Source: Streptomyces vietnamensis (GTDB lineage Bacteria > Actinomycetota > Actinomycetes > Streptomycetales > Streptomycetaceae). From it: 64,000 nt of DNA. The notes beneath the pieces are model-generated. The model saw only the letters and a program-made list of their open reading frames with translations. It did not search any database and was not told the origin of the DNA. Shown piece after piece: positions 45,697 through 56,100 of the stretch. How positions within the stretch are numbered: the first letter of the stretch is position 1; every line of letters starts with the position of its first letter. The translations under genes and the position numbers were made by a program. The stretch is from positions 3,143,001 to 3,207,000 of the forward strand of contig NZ_CP010407.1 of NCBI RefSeq assembly GCF_000830005.1, read 5' to 3'.

Positions 45697-45726
45697 AGGC
45701 TAATTTGACGCGAAAGATCTCGTCAA
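45697..45726 (-). promoter_or_regulatory. Promoter and operator of the XRE-GHKL operon
   Basis: On the minus strand TTGACG (45721-45726) and TAGCCT (45697-45702) sit 18 bases apart, about 40 bases before the start codon. TTGACG also forms an exact inverted repeat with CGTCAA (10-base spacer), covering the -35 and spacer, a layout expected for XRE autorepression. Confidence 0.55.
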
Positions 45727-46157
45727 TCAGAACTTGACACCTTCAGTCGACGGAGAGCCTTTTCAGTCTCGACCGAATTACATCAATTCACCCCGCGATG
45801 CCCGTTTTGTAATCGACCGCACGGCCGCCTGATGCGGAATCCGAAATTCCGTTGATGGAGAAATCGCGAACCACCTGGCACCCCCCGGGAATTTCCCCTA
45901 CATTCAAGGAGTCGGAAAAGGCGATCCCACCCGGAAAGCCTTCGGCGAAGCACGGGATAACTGTACCCTCTTCTCCCTGACCCTTCGCCGACGCACGCCC
46001 GTAAGGACTCCACGAAAAGCCCCCGGCGGACCGGCGCAACCGGTAATAATTCTTCTGATATTTTTCACATCCGCTCGGAGTGGCCGCCTCGAACGACCGC
46101 CCGAGCGGCGATGCGACGTGCCGGAAAATGCTTTGAACAAAGGGATGGTGATTCACT
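45727..46157. other. AT-richer divergent intergenic region of the island
   Basis: These 431 bases separate the two operons of the island and are visibly richer in A/T than any other stretch here (for example taataattcttctgatatttttc near 46044). No convincing gene was found; an open frame on the minus strand ending at 45788 has weak codon bias. Promoters for the rightward operon are probably here, but none could be fixed. Confidence 0.5.
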
Positions 46158-46379
46158 GTGGATGATTCTTCGGGAGTGGCTGAGTTGTATGAATTCGTCC
46201 GTTGCCCCGCCGCCTCGAGCGGTCGGGAGTTAAGCTCCGTCCAGCTGGCTTGGAGCATGGCGTCCACCGACGTGGAACGGAAGCAGGTCACCGACGACTT
46301 CGGAACGACGAAAGAGGAGCTCAGGGAAGTCCACGGCCTCGACGTCGAACAGTATGGAACCGCCGACCACGGCGGCTGA
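46158..46379 (+). CDS. Small hypothetical island protein
   Basis: A 73-residue acidic protein (MDDSSGVAELYEFVRC at the start, then helix-forming VERKQVTDDFGTTKEELREVHGLDVEQYG). GC-rich third positions in the second half support coding. GTG 46158 has only a poor ribosome site (GGATGG about 10 bases upstream). Not recognised. A large hairpin begins 23 bases after its stop, as for a terminated small gene. It may be a regulator or inhibitor belonging to the island. Confidence 0.4.
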   Translation: MDDSSGVAELYEFVRCPAASSGRELSSVQLAWSMASTDVERKQVTDDFGTTKEELREVHGLDVEQYGTADHGG

Positions 46380-46401
46380 CCCCGGCCTGTGCAGAACTGT
46401 G

Positions 46402-46462
46402 CGGCGGGCCGGCCTTGTGCAGGCCCCAGATTCGCTGGGGCCTGCACAAGGCCGGCCCGCCG
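46402..46462. terminator. 27-bp perfect hairpin before the GHKL-helicase gene
   Basis: Arms 46402-46428 and 46436-46462 are exactly complementary over 27 bases (starting cggcgggccggcc), with a 7-base loop gattcgc. No T-run follows. It may be a strong terminator for the small gene, or a cis-acting element controlling the downstream operon, which starts 43 bases later. Confidence 0.6.
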
Positions 46463-46505
46463 GGGGCCCTTCCATTCTTCCTCGATCCCAGGAGCCGTAG
46501 ATCAG

Positions 46506-49500
46506 ATGTCACCTACCGATTCCCCGGTCGTCGACACCGTCCTCGACCAGTCGGAACGCGTCCTGCAGACCTATGCCGTCGACCCCGGGCTCATTCCGGA
46601 GCACGCCAACAGCGAGCGTCGGATCACCCAGGGCGGGTACGGCGATCGCCAGCTGTTCGAACTCGTGCAGAACGCGGCCGACGAGATCGCTTCCGAGCCC
46701 GGCGGTACCGCCCACGTCGTCCTCACGAACAACCACCTCTACTGCGCCAACGAGGGCTCCCCTGTCACCCCCGAAGGCGCGGAGACAATTCTTCGGATGA
46801 GCATGTCGCGGAAACGAGGCGGTCAGATCGGCCGCTTCGGAGTCGGCGTGAAATCGGTGCTCGTCGTCACCGACACCCCGCAGTTCTTCAGCAGCACTGG
46901 CTCCTTCGGGTTCGATCGCGAGTGGGCCCACGAGCGGATCCGCTCGGTACCGGGCGTGACGGACCGCCTGGGAGAGAAGTTCGAGGCGCCTGTGCTGCGC
47001 ATGGCGCGCCCCCTGGACATGGCTGCCGAACGCGCCCAGGACGCCGTCCTCGACGAGCTGCTCGACTGGGCCGTCACCGTCGTGCGCCTGCCACTGCTCC
47101 CCGGTGCCGCCGACAAGCTGGCCCAGGACATGCACGGCGGGCGGAAGAGCGCCGGGGCGTCCCGCGAGGAGTTCCCAGTCGGCTTCCAACTCCTCTCCCC
47201 GCATGTGGCGAAGGTCGTCCTGGAGGACCGCAGGCCTCGGCCGATCGCCCGTCGCGTGCTGACCACCGAGCAGGACGGCGACCTGCACATCGTGACGGAG
47301 GAGCGGACGGGGAAGCCCACCGCCACCGCCCGGTGGCGGGTCTTCTCCGTGACCCACGAACCGGGGCCGGCGGCCCGAGCCGATGCCGGTGAGCTGCACG
47401 ACCGTCTCGCGCTCGACCTCGCCTGGGCCGTGCCGGCGCTGGAGCGGGACGCGGAGAGCGGGCTGTACGCCTCCCCCCGGTCCCGCGGTCGAGGACGCTT
47501 CTGGTCGTTCTTCCCGACCAAGTACGAGATGTCCCTCAGTGGCATCCTCAACGGCGCGTGGAAGACGAACGAGGACCGACAGAACCTCCTCGACTCGTCC
47601 GCCTTCAACGAGGAGATGGTCAAGGTTTCGGCGGCCCTGGTCGTCGACGCGCTCCCTCGGCTCGCCCCCGCCGAGGATCCCGCCGCCTACCTCCCGCTGC
47701 TGCCGGGCCGCGCGAAGGAGGCCATCAGCTGGGCGGACGAGTCCCTCACCCGGGAGATCTGGGAACGGACCGCGGTCCGACCGTCGCTGCCCGACCAGGA
47801 CGGGGTGCTCCGCGTGCCCACCGAACTGCGGGTCCATCCCCGCCTCGACAAGGACCAGAAGCGCCTCACCGGATGGCTCCGCATGTGGCACGAGTGCCCT
47901 GGTCGCCCCACGGACTGGCTGCACCCCAACGCCGAGGCCGACCTCCTGCGCTCCGGCAAGGTGGAGCACATCCTCGCGGCAGCCGAGCACAAGCGCATGG
48001 ACGTGCGCACCTGGCTGGAGGCGCTCGTCGAGTGCGGCACCGCCGAGGCCTCGGCGGTGGCGATCCGCATCCTCGCGGAGATGATCGAGATCAGGTCCCC
48101 GTACGCCGAGGAGGCCCGCAGGGCCCGGATCGTGCTCACCGAGGAACACGGCCTCGTCGCCCCCGTCCCCGGCCGCGTCTTCCGGCGCGCCGACGAGGGA
48201 AGGTTGCGGGAGTCCCTCGTGTACGTGGTCGGCGACATCGCCCAGGATCCCTCGCTCGCCCACGCGCTCGATGTCCTCGGCATCCGGGAGGCGGACGCCG
48301 AGGGGCGGTTCGTCAGCGTCCTCGACCAGGGCTTCGGTGGGTACGGGGACACCGAGTGGGAACGGTTCTGGGAACTGTTCCGTCAGGCGGGCGGACGCCG
48401 ACTGGCCCACAAGGTGCTGGAGAGGGTCCCGAACGCCCGCGAGACGCTGCGCGTACGCACCGCGGACGGCAGGTTCCGGCCCGTGCGCGACTGCATGCTT
48501 CCGGGGCCGGTCGTCGACCCGCGGCGTGACCCGAGCATCGCCGTCGACATGGGCTTCCACTCCGACGACGCACCCTTCTTCGCGGAGATCGGCCTGCGGG
48601 CACTGCCCTCGACCTCGGTGCGACCGGACGGCGAGGAATGGTTCGAGGAGTACCGGGAGGCGGTCCACTCGGCCTATCTGCGCACCCTGGACGACCACGC
48701 CCCGCGCCCCTCCATCGGCCGGATGAAGGTGGAGGGCTCCGCCGTCGGCGGTCCCCTGTACCTCTTCCGATCGCTCTCGGAGGAGTCCCGCGCGGCCTTC
48801 CTGAAGGCACTGCCGGACGACGCCGTCGTGGACAACTGGACGCGTCAGATCGGCGCGCAGACGAGCACCCGCCAGGCCGTGGCCTCGCCGATCCGCTGGT
48901 TGCTCAGGAAGTACGGGACGGTCGCCACCTCCCAGGGGATCAAGCCGCTGAAAGAAGCGGTCGGGCCGCAGCTGGCCGCCTACCGCGACGTGTTGCCGGT
49001 CGCCGAGATCTCGCCGGAGAAGGCCCGGAAACTTCGGCTGCCCACCACGGTCGAGGAAGTCCCCTCCGCTCGTTGGGAGAGCCTCCTCACCGAGGTCTCC
49101 CGGAGCGAGGACGACACCTTCGTGGGTGCCACCTACGTGATGCTGACCCGGTTCGGCGCGGACTTCCCCGAGGACGCGCTGACCCGTTGCCGCATCGGCG
49201 ACGCCTGGGGCAACCGCCCGGACGAGGAGATCACCGTCGCGGTCGGCCCGGCCGAGTACCGGGCGTTGCGCGCCGAACAGCTTCCCACCCTGCTGGTGCC
49301 GAACGCGGCGGACGCCGAGCTGATGGTCGAGAAGTGGGGCATGCTCCGCTACGCCGACGTGATCAGCAAGGAGACCCGTGAAGTCCCGGACGGTGACCCG
49401 GTGGCGCTGGTCGAGCTGTACCCCGCACTGCGCCAGCGCCTCAACAGCGCCAACCGGAACAGCCTGGTGCAGCGGTGCACCGAGCTGGAGGAGGTGACCC

Positions 49501-51263
49501 GTACCCCCAACGGCACCAAGCCCCGCCAGCTGGACGCCGTGCGCCAGGGCGGCACGGTGAAGGTCCGCGTCCCGTCCGACCCCGAGCCGATGCTGCGCCT
49601 GATCGACCGGGAACTGGAGCTGGGGCTCGGCGTGGCCGGGTGCAGGGCGGTCCTGGAGCACCAGGAGCGCATGGCCCGGGACGGCGAGACGAGGGCAGCG
49701 CTCAGGGCCGTGCGCGAGGCCGAGGACGTGGTCTCCAAGATCGAGCTGTTGATCGGGGCGGAGGCCCTGCGGTCAGGGCTGCCCGAGGGTCTGCTGGAGG
49801 CCGAGCTGCACGAGACCGACGGCACCGAGCCGTCCCCTCACCGGATCGCACAGATGGCCTTCAACGCGCATGGCGACGGGGTGCTCCAGCAGCACGCCAG
49901 GGACATTCAGGCGAGGTTCCCCAACGCACCGGTCGCCTACGGAGGTTCGTCGGCGGCCATCGCCTTCGTGTCGGACCTGCGGCTACCGGTGGCCTTCGCC
50001 GGCTCCAGGACCCCTTCCCCGCCCGCCTTCGAGACGGTGGACGGCCCGCGGGACTTCCCGCGTCTCCACGACTACCAGGAGGACCTGGTCCGGAACATCA
50101 GCACCCTGCTCGACCGTCTCGCCCCACAGCGCGCCATGCTGTCGTTGCCCACCGGCGCCGGCAAGACCCGGGTCACAGCGGAGGCGGTGATCCGGTGGGT
50201 CAAGCAGGTCGGTGATCTGCGGGGGCCGTTGCTGTGGATCGCGCAGACCGAGGAGCTGTGCGAGCAGGCCGTGCAGAGCTGGAAGTTCGTCTGGAGCAAG
50301 GTGGGTGCGGAACGCCCGCTCACCATCAGTCGGCTGTGGAGCACCAACGAGGTCGGAGACGTCGTCGACCATCCGCATCTCGTGGTCGCGACGGACGCCA
50401 AACTGGAACGCTGCCTGGACACCGAGGCATACGACTGGCTGAGGCAGGCCGCTCTGGTGATCGTGGACGAGGCTCACACCGCCGTCTCCAAGCGGTACAC
50501 GGGGATCCTGAGCCAGCTGGGTCTCACCCAGTACGAGACGAAGCGCCACCTGCTGGGCCTGACCGCCACCCCGTTCCGCAACACCAACGAGGAGGAGACC
50601 GATCGGCTCGTCAAGCGCTTCGGCCGCAAGCGGCTCGACGAGGGCGTCTTCCCCTCCGGCGACCCGTACCGCGACCTCCAGGAATGGGGCATGCTCGCGC
50701 AGGTCGAGCACCGCACCCTGGAAGGAGGGCGGATCGAGCTGACACGCGAGGAGAAGGCGCAGGCGGACCGGATGGCGACCCTCGCGCGCGCCGCCGAGCA
50801 GCGGCTCGCAGACGACCACGCGCGCAGCCGACGCATCGTCGACGAAGTCGTGGCCCTTCCGGAGGACTGGCCGACCCTGCTCTTCGCCACCTCCGTGGAC
50901 CACGCCAAGTACGTGGCGGCCATGCTGAACGACCGCGGGGTGCCTGCCGCCGCGGTGGACTCGACGACCAGCGCCCAGGACCGGCGCCGGCGCATCGAGG
51001 ACTTCCGCGCGGGCCGCATCCGGGTCCTCACCAACTACGGCGTCCTCACCCAAGGGTTCGACGCTCCCGCGACTCGTGTCGTGGTAGTGGCCCGCCCAGT
51101 CTACAGCACCAACGTCTACCAGCAGATGATCGGTCGTGGCCTGCGCGGTCCGAGGAACGGCGGCAAGGACACCTGCCTGATCCTCAATGTCAGCGACAAC
51201 ATCGCGAATTTCGACACCCAGCTCGCGTTCAACCAGTTCGAACACCTCTGGAGCCGCAAGTGA
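46506..51263 (+). CDS. Giant GHKL-ATPase / DEAH-helicase fusion
   Basis: A 1585-residue protein. The N-terminal sacsin/Hsp90-like GHKL ATPase has N-box FELVQNAADE (51-60), G1-like YCANEGSPVTPEGA (79-92) and G2 IGRFGVGVKSVL (108-119). A long middle part (about 300-1180) is not recognised. The C-terminal SF2 helicase (about 1190-1585) has Q-motif-like DYQEDLVRNI, Walker A SLPTGAGKTR (near 1215), DEAH VIVDEAHTAV (near 1320), LLGLTATPFRNT, and motifs V-VI LTQGFDAPATRVVVVARP and YQQMIGRGLRGP. ATG 46506 has AGGAG 12 bases upstream; an earlier in-frame ATG would cross the hairpin. It probably senses and remodels invading DNA. First of four coupled genes. Confidence 0.88.
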   Translation: MSPTDSPVVDTVLDQSERVLQTYAVDPGLIPEHANSERRITQGGYGDRQLFELVQNAADEIASEPGGTAHVVLTNNHLYCANEGSPVTPEGAETILRMSMSRKRGGQIGRFGVGVKSVLVVTDTPQFFSSTGSFGFDREWAHERIRSVPGVTDRLGEKFEAPVLRMARPLDMAAERAQDAVLDELLDWAVTVVRLPLLPGAADKLAQDMHGGRKSAGASREEFPVGFQLLSPHVAKVVLEDRRPRPIARRVLTTEQDGDLHIVTEERTGKPTATARWRVFSVTHEPGPAARADAGELHDRLALDLAWAVPALERDAESGLYASPRSRGRGRFWSFFPTKYEMSLSGILNGAWKTNEDRQNLLDSSAFNEEMVKVSAALVVDALPRLAPAEDPAAYLPLLPGRAKEAISWADESLTREIWERTAVRPSLPDQDGVLRVPTELRVHPRLDKDQKRLTGWLRMWHECPGRPTDWLHPNAEADLLRSGKVEHILAAAEHKRMDVRTWLEALVECGTAEASAVAIRILAEMIEIRSPYAEEARRARIVLTEEHGLVAPVPGRVFRRADEGRLRESLVYVVGDIAQDPSLAHALDVLGIREADAEGRFVSVLDQGFGGYGDTEWERFWELFRQAGGRRLAHKVLERVPNARETLRVRTADGRFRPVRDCMLPGPVVDPRRDPSIAVDMGFHSDDAPFFAEIGLRALPSTSVRPDGEEWFEEYREAVHSAYLRTLDDHAPRPSIGRMKVEGSAVGGPLYLFRSLSEESRAAFLKALPDDAVVDNWTRQIGAQTSTRQAVASPIRWLLRKYGTVATSQGIKPLKEAVGPQLAAYRDVLPVAEISPEKARKLRLPTTVEEVPSARWESLLTEVSRSEDDTFVGATYVMLTRFGADFPEDALTRCRIGDAWGNRPDEEITVAVGPAEYRALRAEQLPTLLVPNAADAELMVEKWGMLRYADVISKETREVPDGDPVALVELYPALRQRLNSANRNSLVQRCTELEEVTRTPNGTKPRQLDAVRQGGTVKVRVPSDPEPMLRLIDRELELGLGVAGCRAVLEHQERMARDGETRAALRAVREAEDVVSKIELLIGAEALRSGLPEGLLEAELHETDGTEPSPHRIAQMAFNAHGDGVLQQHARDIQARFPNAPVAYGGSSAAIAFVSDLRLPVAFAGSRTPSPPAFETVDGPRDFPRLHDYQEDLVRNISTLLDRLAPQRAMLSLPTGAGKTRVTAEAVIRWVKQVGDLRGPLLWIAQTEELCEQAVQSWKFVWSKVGAERPLTISRLWSTNEVGDVVDHPHLVVATDAKLERCLDTEAYDWLRQAALVIVDEAHTAVSKRYTGILSQLGLTQYETKRHLLGLTATPFRNTNEEETDRLVKRFGRKRLDEGVFPSGDPYRDLQEWGMLAQVEHRTLEGGRIELTREEKAQADRMATLARAAEQRLADDHARSRRIVDEVVALPEDWPTLLFATSVDHAKYVAAMLNDRGVPAAAVDSTTSAQDRRRRIEDFRAGRIRVLTNYGVLTQGFDAPATRVVVVARPVYSTNVYQQMIGRGLRGPRNGGKDTCLILNVSDNIANFDTQLAFNQFEHLWSRK

Positions 51264-53164
51264 CCGACGCCTACCTCGACAGCCCGCCGCTCACCGACGA
51301 GCAGCGGACCGTGGTCGAGCAACCCTGGGACGCGCGTGTGCTCGTCACGGCCGGGGCAGGGGCCGGCAAGACGCACACCTTGGTGCGCCGACTCGACGCG
51401 CTGTGCGGGCACGAGGAACCGGAGGAGAGCTTGGAGGCAGCCGAGATCCTGGTCCTCACCTTCTCCCGGGCCGCGGCACGGGAGTTGCGGGAGCGGATCG
51501 CCCGGCATGGGGACCGGGCCCGCAGGGTCCGGGCGCAGACCTTCGACGCGTGGGCATACGGGGTGCTCCGTCAGGCCCATCCCGACGGCGAGTGGCACTC
51601 GGTCGGCTTCGAAGGTCGGATCGCGGCCGCGGCGCAGGCGATCGAGAAGGGGGCGCTGGAGGCGGGCGACGCCGTTCCACCCGCTCATGTCGTGATCGAC
51701 GAGGTCCAGGACCTGTTGGGGGGCCGCCGCGAGCTGGTGGAGACCCTTCTGGACCGGTATCAGGACAGTTGCGGCTTCACAGTCGTCGGCGACGCCGCCC
51801 AGACCGTGTACGGTTTCCAGATCGAGGATCTGGCCGAGCGCGCCGACGAGACCGATCGGTTCTTCGACTGGTTGCGCTGTTCGTTCCCCGATGACCTGGT
51901 GGAACTGCACCTCACACAGAACTTCCGGGCCGCCACCCCCGAGGCCGGTGCCGCGCTCCCGTACGGCCCGCGGTTGCAGCGGCTCGCCGAAGCGGACTCG
52001 GCGGCGACGCTGTACGAGGAACTCCGCGAGCTACTCCTGGAGCCCACGAACGGGATGGGAGCCCTCACCGACGGACTGACCCTGGACGGTCTGCGGAACC
52101 TCTCCGAAACCTGCGCCATCCTCACCCGGGACAACCGACAGGCCCTGGTGGTGTCCGGCCTCCTCCACGAGCACGGCGTCACCCACCGGCTGCGGCGCCC
52201 GCTCGAGGAACGGCCGGTCCCGTACTGGGTGGCCGAGTTGCTGCGCCGCACCGAGGCGAGCGGCCTCACCGAGGACCGCTTCCGTGCCTTGCTCGCGGAC
52301 ATCCCCCTGCCGTTCGAACCGAACACGACCGCGCTGTGGACGGCGCTGCGGCGCGCCGCTCGCGGGACTGGACGCAACATGCTCGACCTGGAGCGGCTAC
52401 GCCGCTCCGTCGCGGACGGCCGGTTCCCTGACGAGGCGGCCGACCCGGAGACGTCACGGATCGTCGTCACCACTGTGCACCGGGCCAAGGGGCTCGAGTT
52501 CGACCGAGTGATCGTCCTGACCCCCCCGACCGTGGCCGAACTCCGCAAACAGCACAAGGACGAGCTGGACCTCCCCGCCGAGACGCGAGCGCTCTACGTG
52601 GCGATGACACGCGCCCGCCAGGACCTCTACCACTTGGACTCCCCCCAGCTGCCGGTCCTGAGGCGCACGGGAGGCAGGAGGAACGGCCGCCGGTACGTGG
52701 GCGGCTGGCGGTCCTACGACCGGTACGGGATCGTCTCCGAGACGGAAGACGTCTGCCGGAACAATCCACCCGGCCACGAGGCCGACGCCGTCGCGACCCA
52801 GGCGTACCTTCTGGAACGGGTGCTTCCCGGGCACGAGGTGCTACTGCGCAAGCGCCACGACCTGCCGGCGGGAGAACACCAGAGTCCGCCCTACGCCCTC
52901 GTGCACGACGGACGAGAGATCGGTGAGGCCTCGGAGACCTTCCGCGAGGACCTGTTCCAGGTGCAGAAGGTGAACCGGACCTGGGACCCCTGGTGGCCCG
53001 ACGAGATCCACGGCATACGGATCGACACCCTGGAGACCGTGACGGGCAGCACCGCCGCAGGCGTCAACGCCGGCCTCGGCGACCGGGGGGTCTGGATCGT
53101 GCCCCGGATCACCGGCATCGGAAAGTATCGACGGGCCGACAACAACGAGGAGCAGAGCGCATGA
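51260..53164 (+). CDS. UvrD/Rep-type superfamily 1 helicase
   Basis: A 634-residue SF1A DNA helicase. Q-motif LTDEQRTVVEQP (11-22), Walker A AGAGAGKTHTLVRRL (31-45), motif Ib LVLTFSRAAARELRERI, Walker B VIDEVQDL (145-152), motif III VVGDAAQTVYGFQ (176-188), motif IV QNFRAATPE, motif V TTVHRAKGLEFDRVIVL and motif VI RALYVAMTRARQDL are all intact. About 140 C-terminal residues are not helicase-like. It is shorter than full UvrD and lacks a nuclease domain. The GTG start overlaps the stop of the GHKL-helicase (GTGA), and its own stop overlaps drmA. Confidence 0.9.
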   Translation: MTDAYLDSPPLTDEQRTVVEQPWDARVLVTAGAGAGKTHTLVRRLDALCGHEEPEESLEAAEILVLTFSRAAARELRERIARHGDRARRVRAQTFDAWAYGVLRQAHPDGEWHSVGFEGRIAAAAQAIEKGALEAGDAVPPAHVVIDEVQDLLGGRRELVETLLDRYQDSCGFTVVGDAAQTVYGFQIEDLAERADETDRFFDWLRCSFPDDLVELHLTQNFRAATPEAGAALPYGPRLQRLAEADSAATLYEELRELLLEPTNGMGALTDGLTLDGLRNLSETCAILTRDNRQALVVSGLLHEHGVTHRLRRPLEERPVPYWVAELLRRTEASGLTEDRFRALLADIPLPFEPNTTALWTALRRAARGTGRNMLDLERLRRSVADGRFPDEAADPETSRIVVTTVHRAKGLEFDRVIVLTPPTVAELRKQHKDELDLPAETRALYVAMTRARQDLYHLDSPQLPVLRRTGGRRNGRRYVGGWRSYDRYGIVSETEDVCRNNPPGHEADAVATQAYLLERVLPGHEVLLRKRHDLPAGEHQSPPYALVHDGREIGEASETFREDLFQVQKVNRTWDPWWPDEIHGIRIDTLETVTGSTAAGVNAGLGDRGVWIVPRITGIGKYRRADNNEEQSA

Positions 53165-56100
53165 CACAGGGAGCAGGTCGGCACTCCGAGCACTATCGGG
53201 TCCGGGACGAAGAACTCCTGGTGGGGCTCCGCCGTGAGCTCCTCGGCCCCGCTGCAGACGCCGAGCCGGAGGACCGGGACGAGGTCCTGACCCAGGACGC
53301 GCCGATCGACCGCTACCTGACCGGTGTCCTCTACCCGCGTGCGGCGAACGCGGCCGCGGAGGAGCAGCTCCGCGCGGACGACGACGAGCAGGACGGCCTG
53401 GACATCGCCCCCCAGCGCACCCGTGACAACATCGAGGAGTCCGGCACCGCCCAAGAGGTGGGTGCCGCGGGTTCTCGCCGCCCCTCGTCGATGGGCCTCA
53501 CCTTTGCCGTCGCTCCCGCCATAAGCGAGGCCATCGTGATCTCGGCGCGTGCCGCCGTCTACGAACCCACCGATGCCGACGGCAAGCCGATCCCGGCTCG
53601 CCGTGCCGAGGCTCGCACCGTCTCCGACCAGCGGGAACAGTGGCGGCGCAAGGAGCTCGCCCTTCCGGACGTCACGGTCGACGTGACCACCCCCGATCCC
53701 GACAAGAAGGTCGAACTCGGCGGTGGAGCCGCGCTGCGCGTCAACGTCAGGCGCTATGACCCGACGACCGAGACGGTCACGATCACGGTCACTCTGGTGA
53801 ACACCCACCGAGTCGGCGAGCGGGAACTCCAGGACGCGTTCTCCCTGTTCCAATGCGGTCTCACGGTCCGCGCCGTCAACGGCTCCACCGCGTTCGTCGA
53901 TCGCCCCGCCCCGGCCGCCTCCCATGACGACGAGGTCGCGACCAGCCGCCTGTTGCACCGCCACGCCCCGACCTTCGCCGTCGGTCACGGCTGCGCCGCC
54001 GAGTGGGACTGGACGCCGCCGCCGATCGGCATGACCGACACCGTCTTCGCCGCTGTCACCGAGGTGCGCAGCGAGTTCGTGCCGACCGTGGAGGTGCTGC
54101 TCACCGACTCCAACCCGGAGATCGACAGCTCGGCTCTGTCCATGCTCGGCCTGGCGGAGCGCGACGACGCCAAGATCCTGGCCGCTCTGAGGGAACTCAC
54201 CAAGGGGTACGAGCGCTGGATCGACCGCAAGGAGATCGAGGCCGAGGCGCTGATCGGCACCACGCACGAGAAGCCGGCACGGGATCAAGCCGAGGCCTGC
54301 CGCGAGGCACTCGGTCGTATCCGCGAGGGCATCGAACTCCTGGAAGCCAAACCTGACCTGATGCGGGCGTTCCGGCTCGCCAACCACGCCATGGCCGACC
54401 AGCGTGCCCGCAGCGCATGGGTGAAGGGCGGTCGCATCGGCTCCCCCGACCCGACCGCCGGTCGCTGGCGCCCCTTCCAGATCGCGTTCCTGCTGCTCTG
54501 CCTGGCCGGGATCGACGATCCCAAGCACCCCGACCGGGGCATCTCCGACCTGCTCTGGTTCCCCACCGGTGGTGGCAAGACGGAGGCGTACCTCGGTCTG
54601 ATCGCTCTCACCTCGTTCCTGCGCCGCATCCGCAAGAAGGAGAATGGTGGCGGCGTCACGGTGCTCATGCGTTACACGCTCCGGCTGCTCACGCTCCAGC
54701 AGTTCGAGCGGGCCGCGATCCTCATCTGCGCCATGGAGCACATGCGGCGTGCCAGGCCCGAGTTGGGGCAAGAGGAGTTCTCCATCGGTATGTGGGTGGG
54801 TCGCTCGGCGACCCCCAACACCCTGACGGAAGCCGAGAGGAGGCTCGCCGAGCTCCGGGGCGATCTCGACAAGCGTCTCGCGACCGAGAACCCCGTCCAG
54901 CTCCATGCCTGCCCCTGGTGCGGCACGCGCCTCGACGCCCGCGCCTATGAGGTCGACGAGGACGCCAAGCGCATGCACGTCCGCTGTCCCGGTACCGACT
55001 GCGCCTTCGCCGACGGCCTGCCCGTCCACCTGATCGACGAGGCCGTGTACGACGCCCGACCCACGCTGGTGATCGCCACCGTCGACAAGTTCGCCTCGAT
55101 GCCGTGGCGTCCTGCCACCGCGGCGCTCTTCAATCGCAACGACCCGAGCGATCGCACCCCGCCCCCAGAGTTGATCGTCCAGGACGAACTCCACCTGATC
55201 TCCGGCCCCTTGGGCACGCTCACCGGCCTGTACGAGACCGCGGTGGACGCTCTCGCCGGCCGCCCCAAGGTGATCGCTTCCACGGCGACCATTCGCCGCG
55301 CCGCCGACCAGGGCCTCCACCTCTTCGCCCGTGACGTCCGCCAGTTCCCGCCCGCGGGCCTGGACTCCCGAGATTCCTGGTTCGCCGTGGAGACCCCGCG
55401 CGAGGAGAAGGCTAGCCGCCGCTACGTCGGGCTACTGGCCCCCGGCACCAGTCAGTCCACCCTCTTGATCCGTACGTACGCCACCTTGCTGCACCGTGCC
55501 CAGCAAGCCGGGACCGAGGACGAGGTGCGCGACGCGTACTGGAGTCTCGTCGGCTACTTCAACAGCCTCCGGCTGTTGTCCGCGGCCGAACTTCAGGTCC
55601 ACGACGACGTGGTGGCGTATCTGGAAGTGCTCGCCGAACGCGAAGGCGCGACCGTCCGCTCGGTGGCCAACTACTCGGAGCTGACCAGTCGGATCGACGC
55701 CAGTGAGATCCCCACCCGCCTCAAGGGCATCGAGAAGAAGCTGCCCGACGAGGATGCCGTGGACGTCCTCCTCGCCACCAACATGATCGCGGTCGGTGTC
55801 GATGTGGACCGGCTCGGGCTGATGGCTGTCATGGGCCAGCCGCAGACCACGGCCGAGTACATCCAGGCCACCAGCCGTGTCGGCCGTGCCCACCCCGGAC
55901 TGGTCGCCGTCATGCTCAACGCGACCCGATCCCGCGACCGCTCCCACTACGAGAACTTCCTGCACTTCCATTCCGCGCTCTATCGCGAAGTCGAGTCCAC
56001 CTCGGTCACCCCCTTCTCCGCCCGCGCCCGCGAGCGTGGCCTTCACGCGGTGATCGTCGCGCTGGCCCGCATCCTCATCCCGGCCGCACGCGCCAACGAC

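Noticed and set aside
45788..46447. 219-residue minus-strand frame in the island gap
   Set aside because: Codon third positions are not GC-rich, it overlaps the small plus-strand gene and the hairpin, and no family resemblance is seen. It might be a relic, but cannot be supported.
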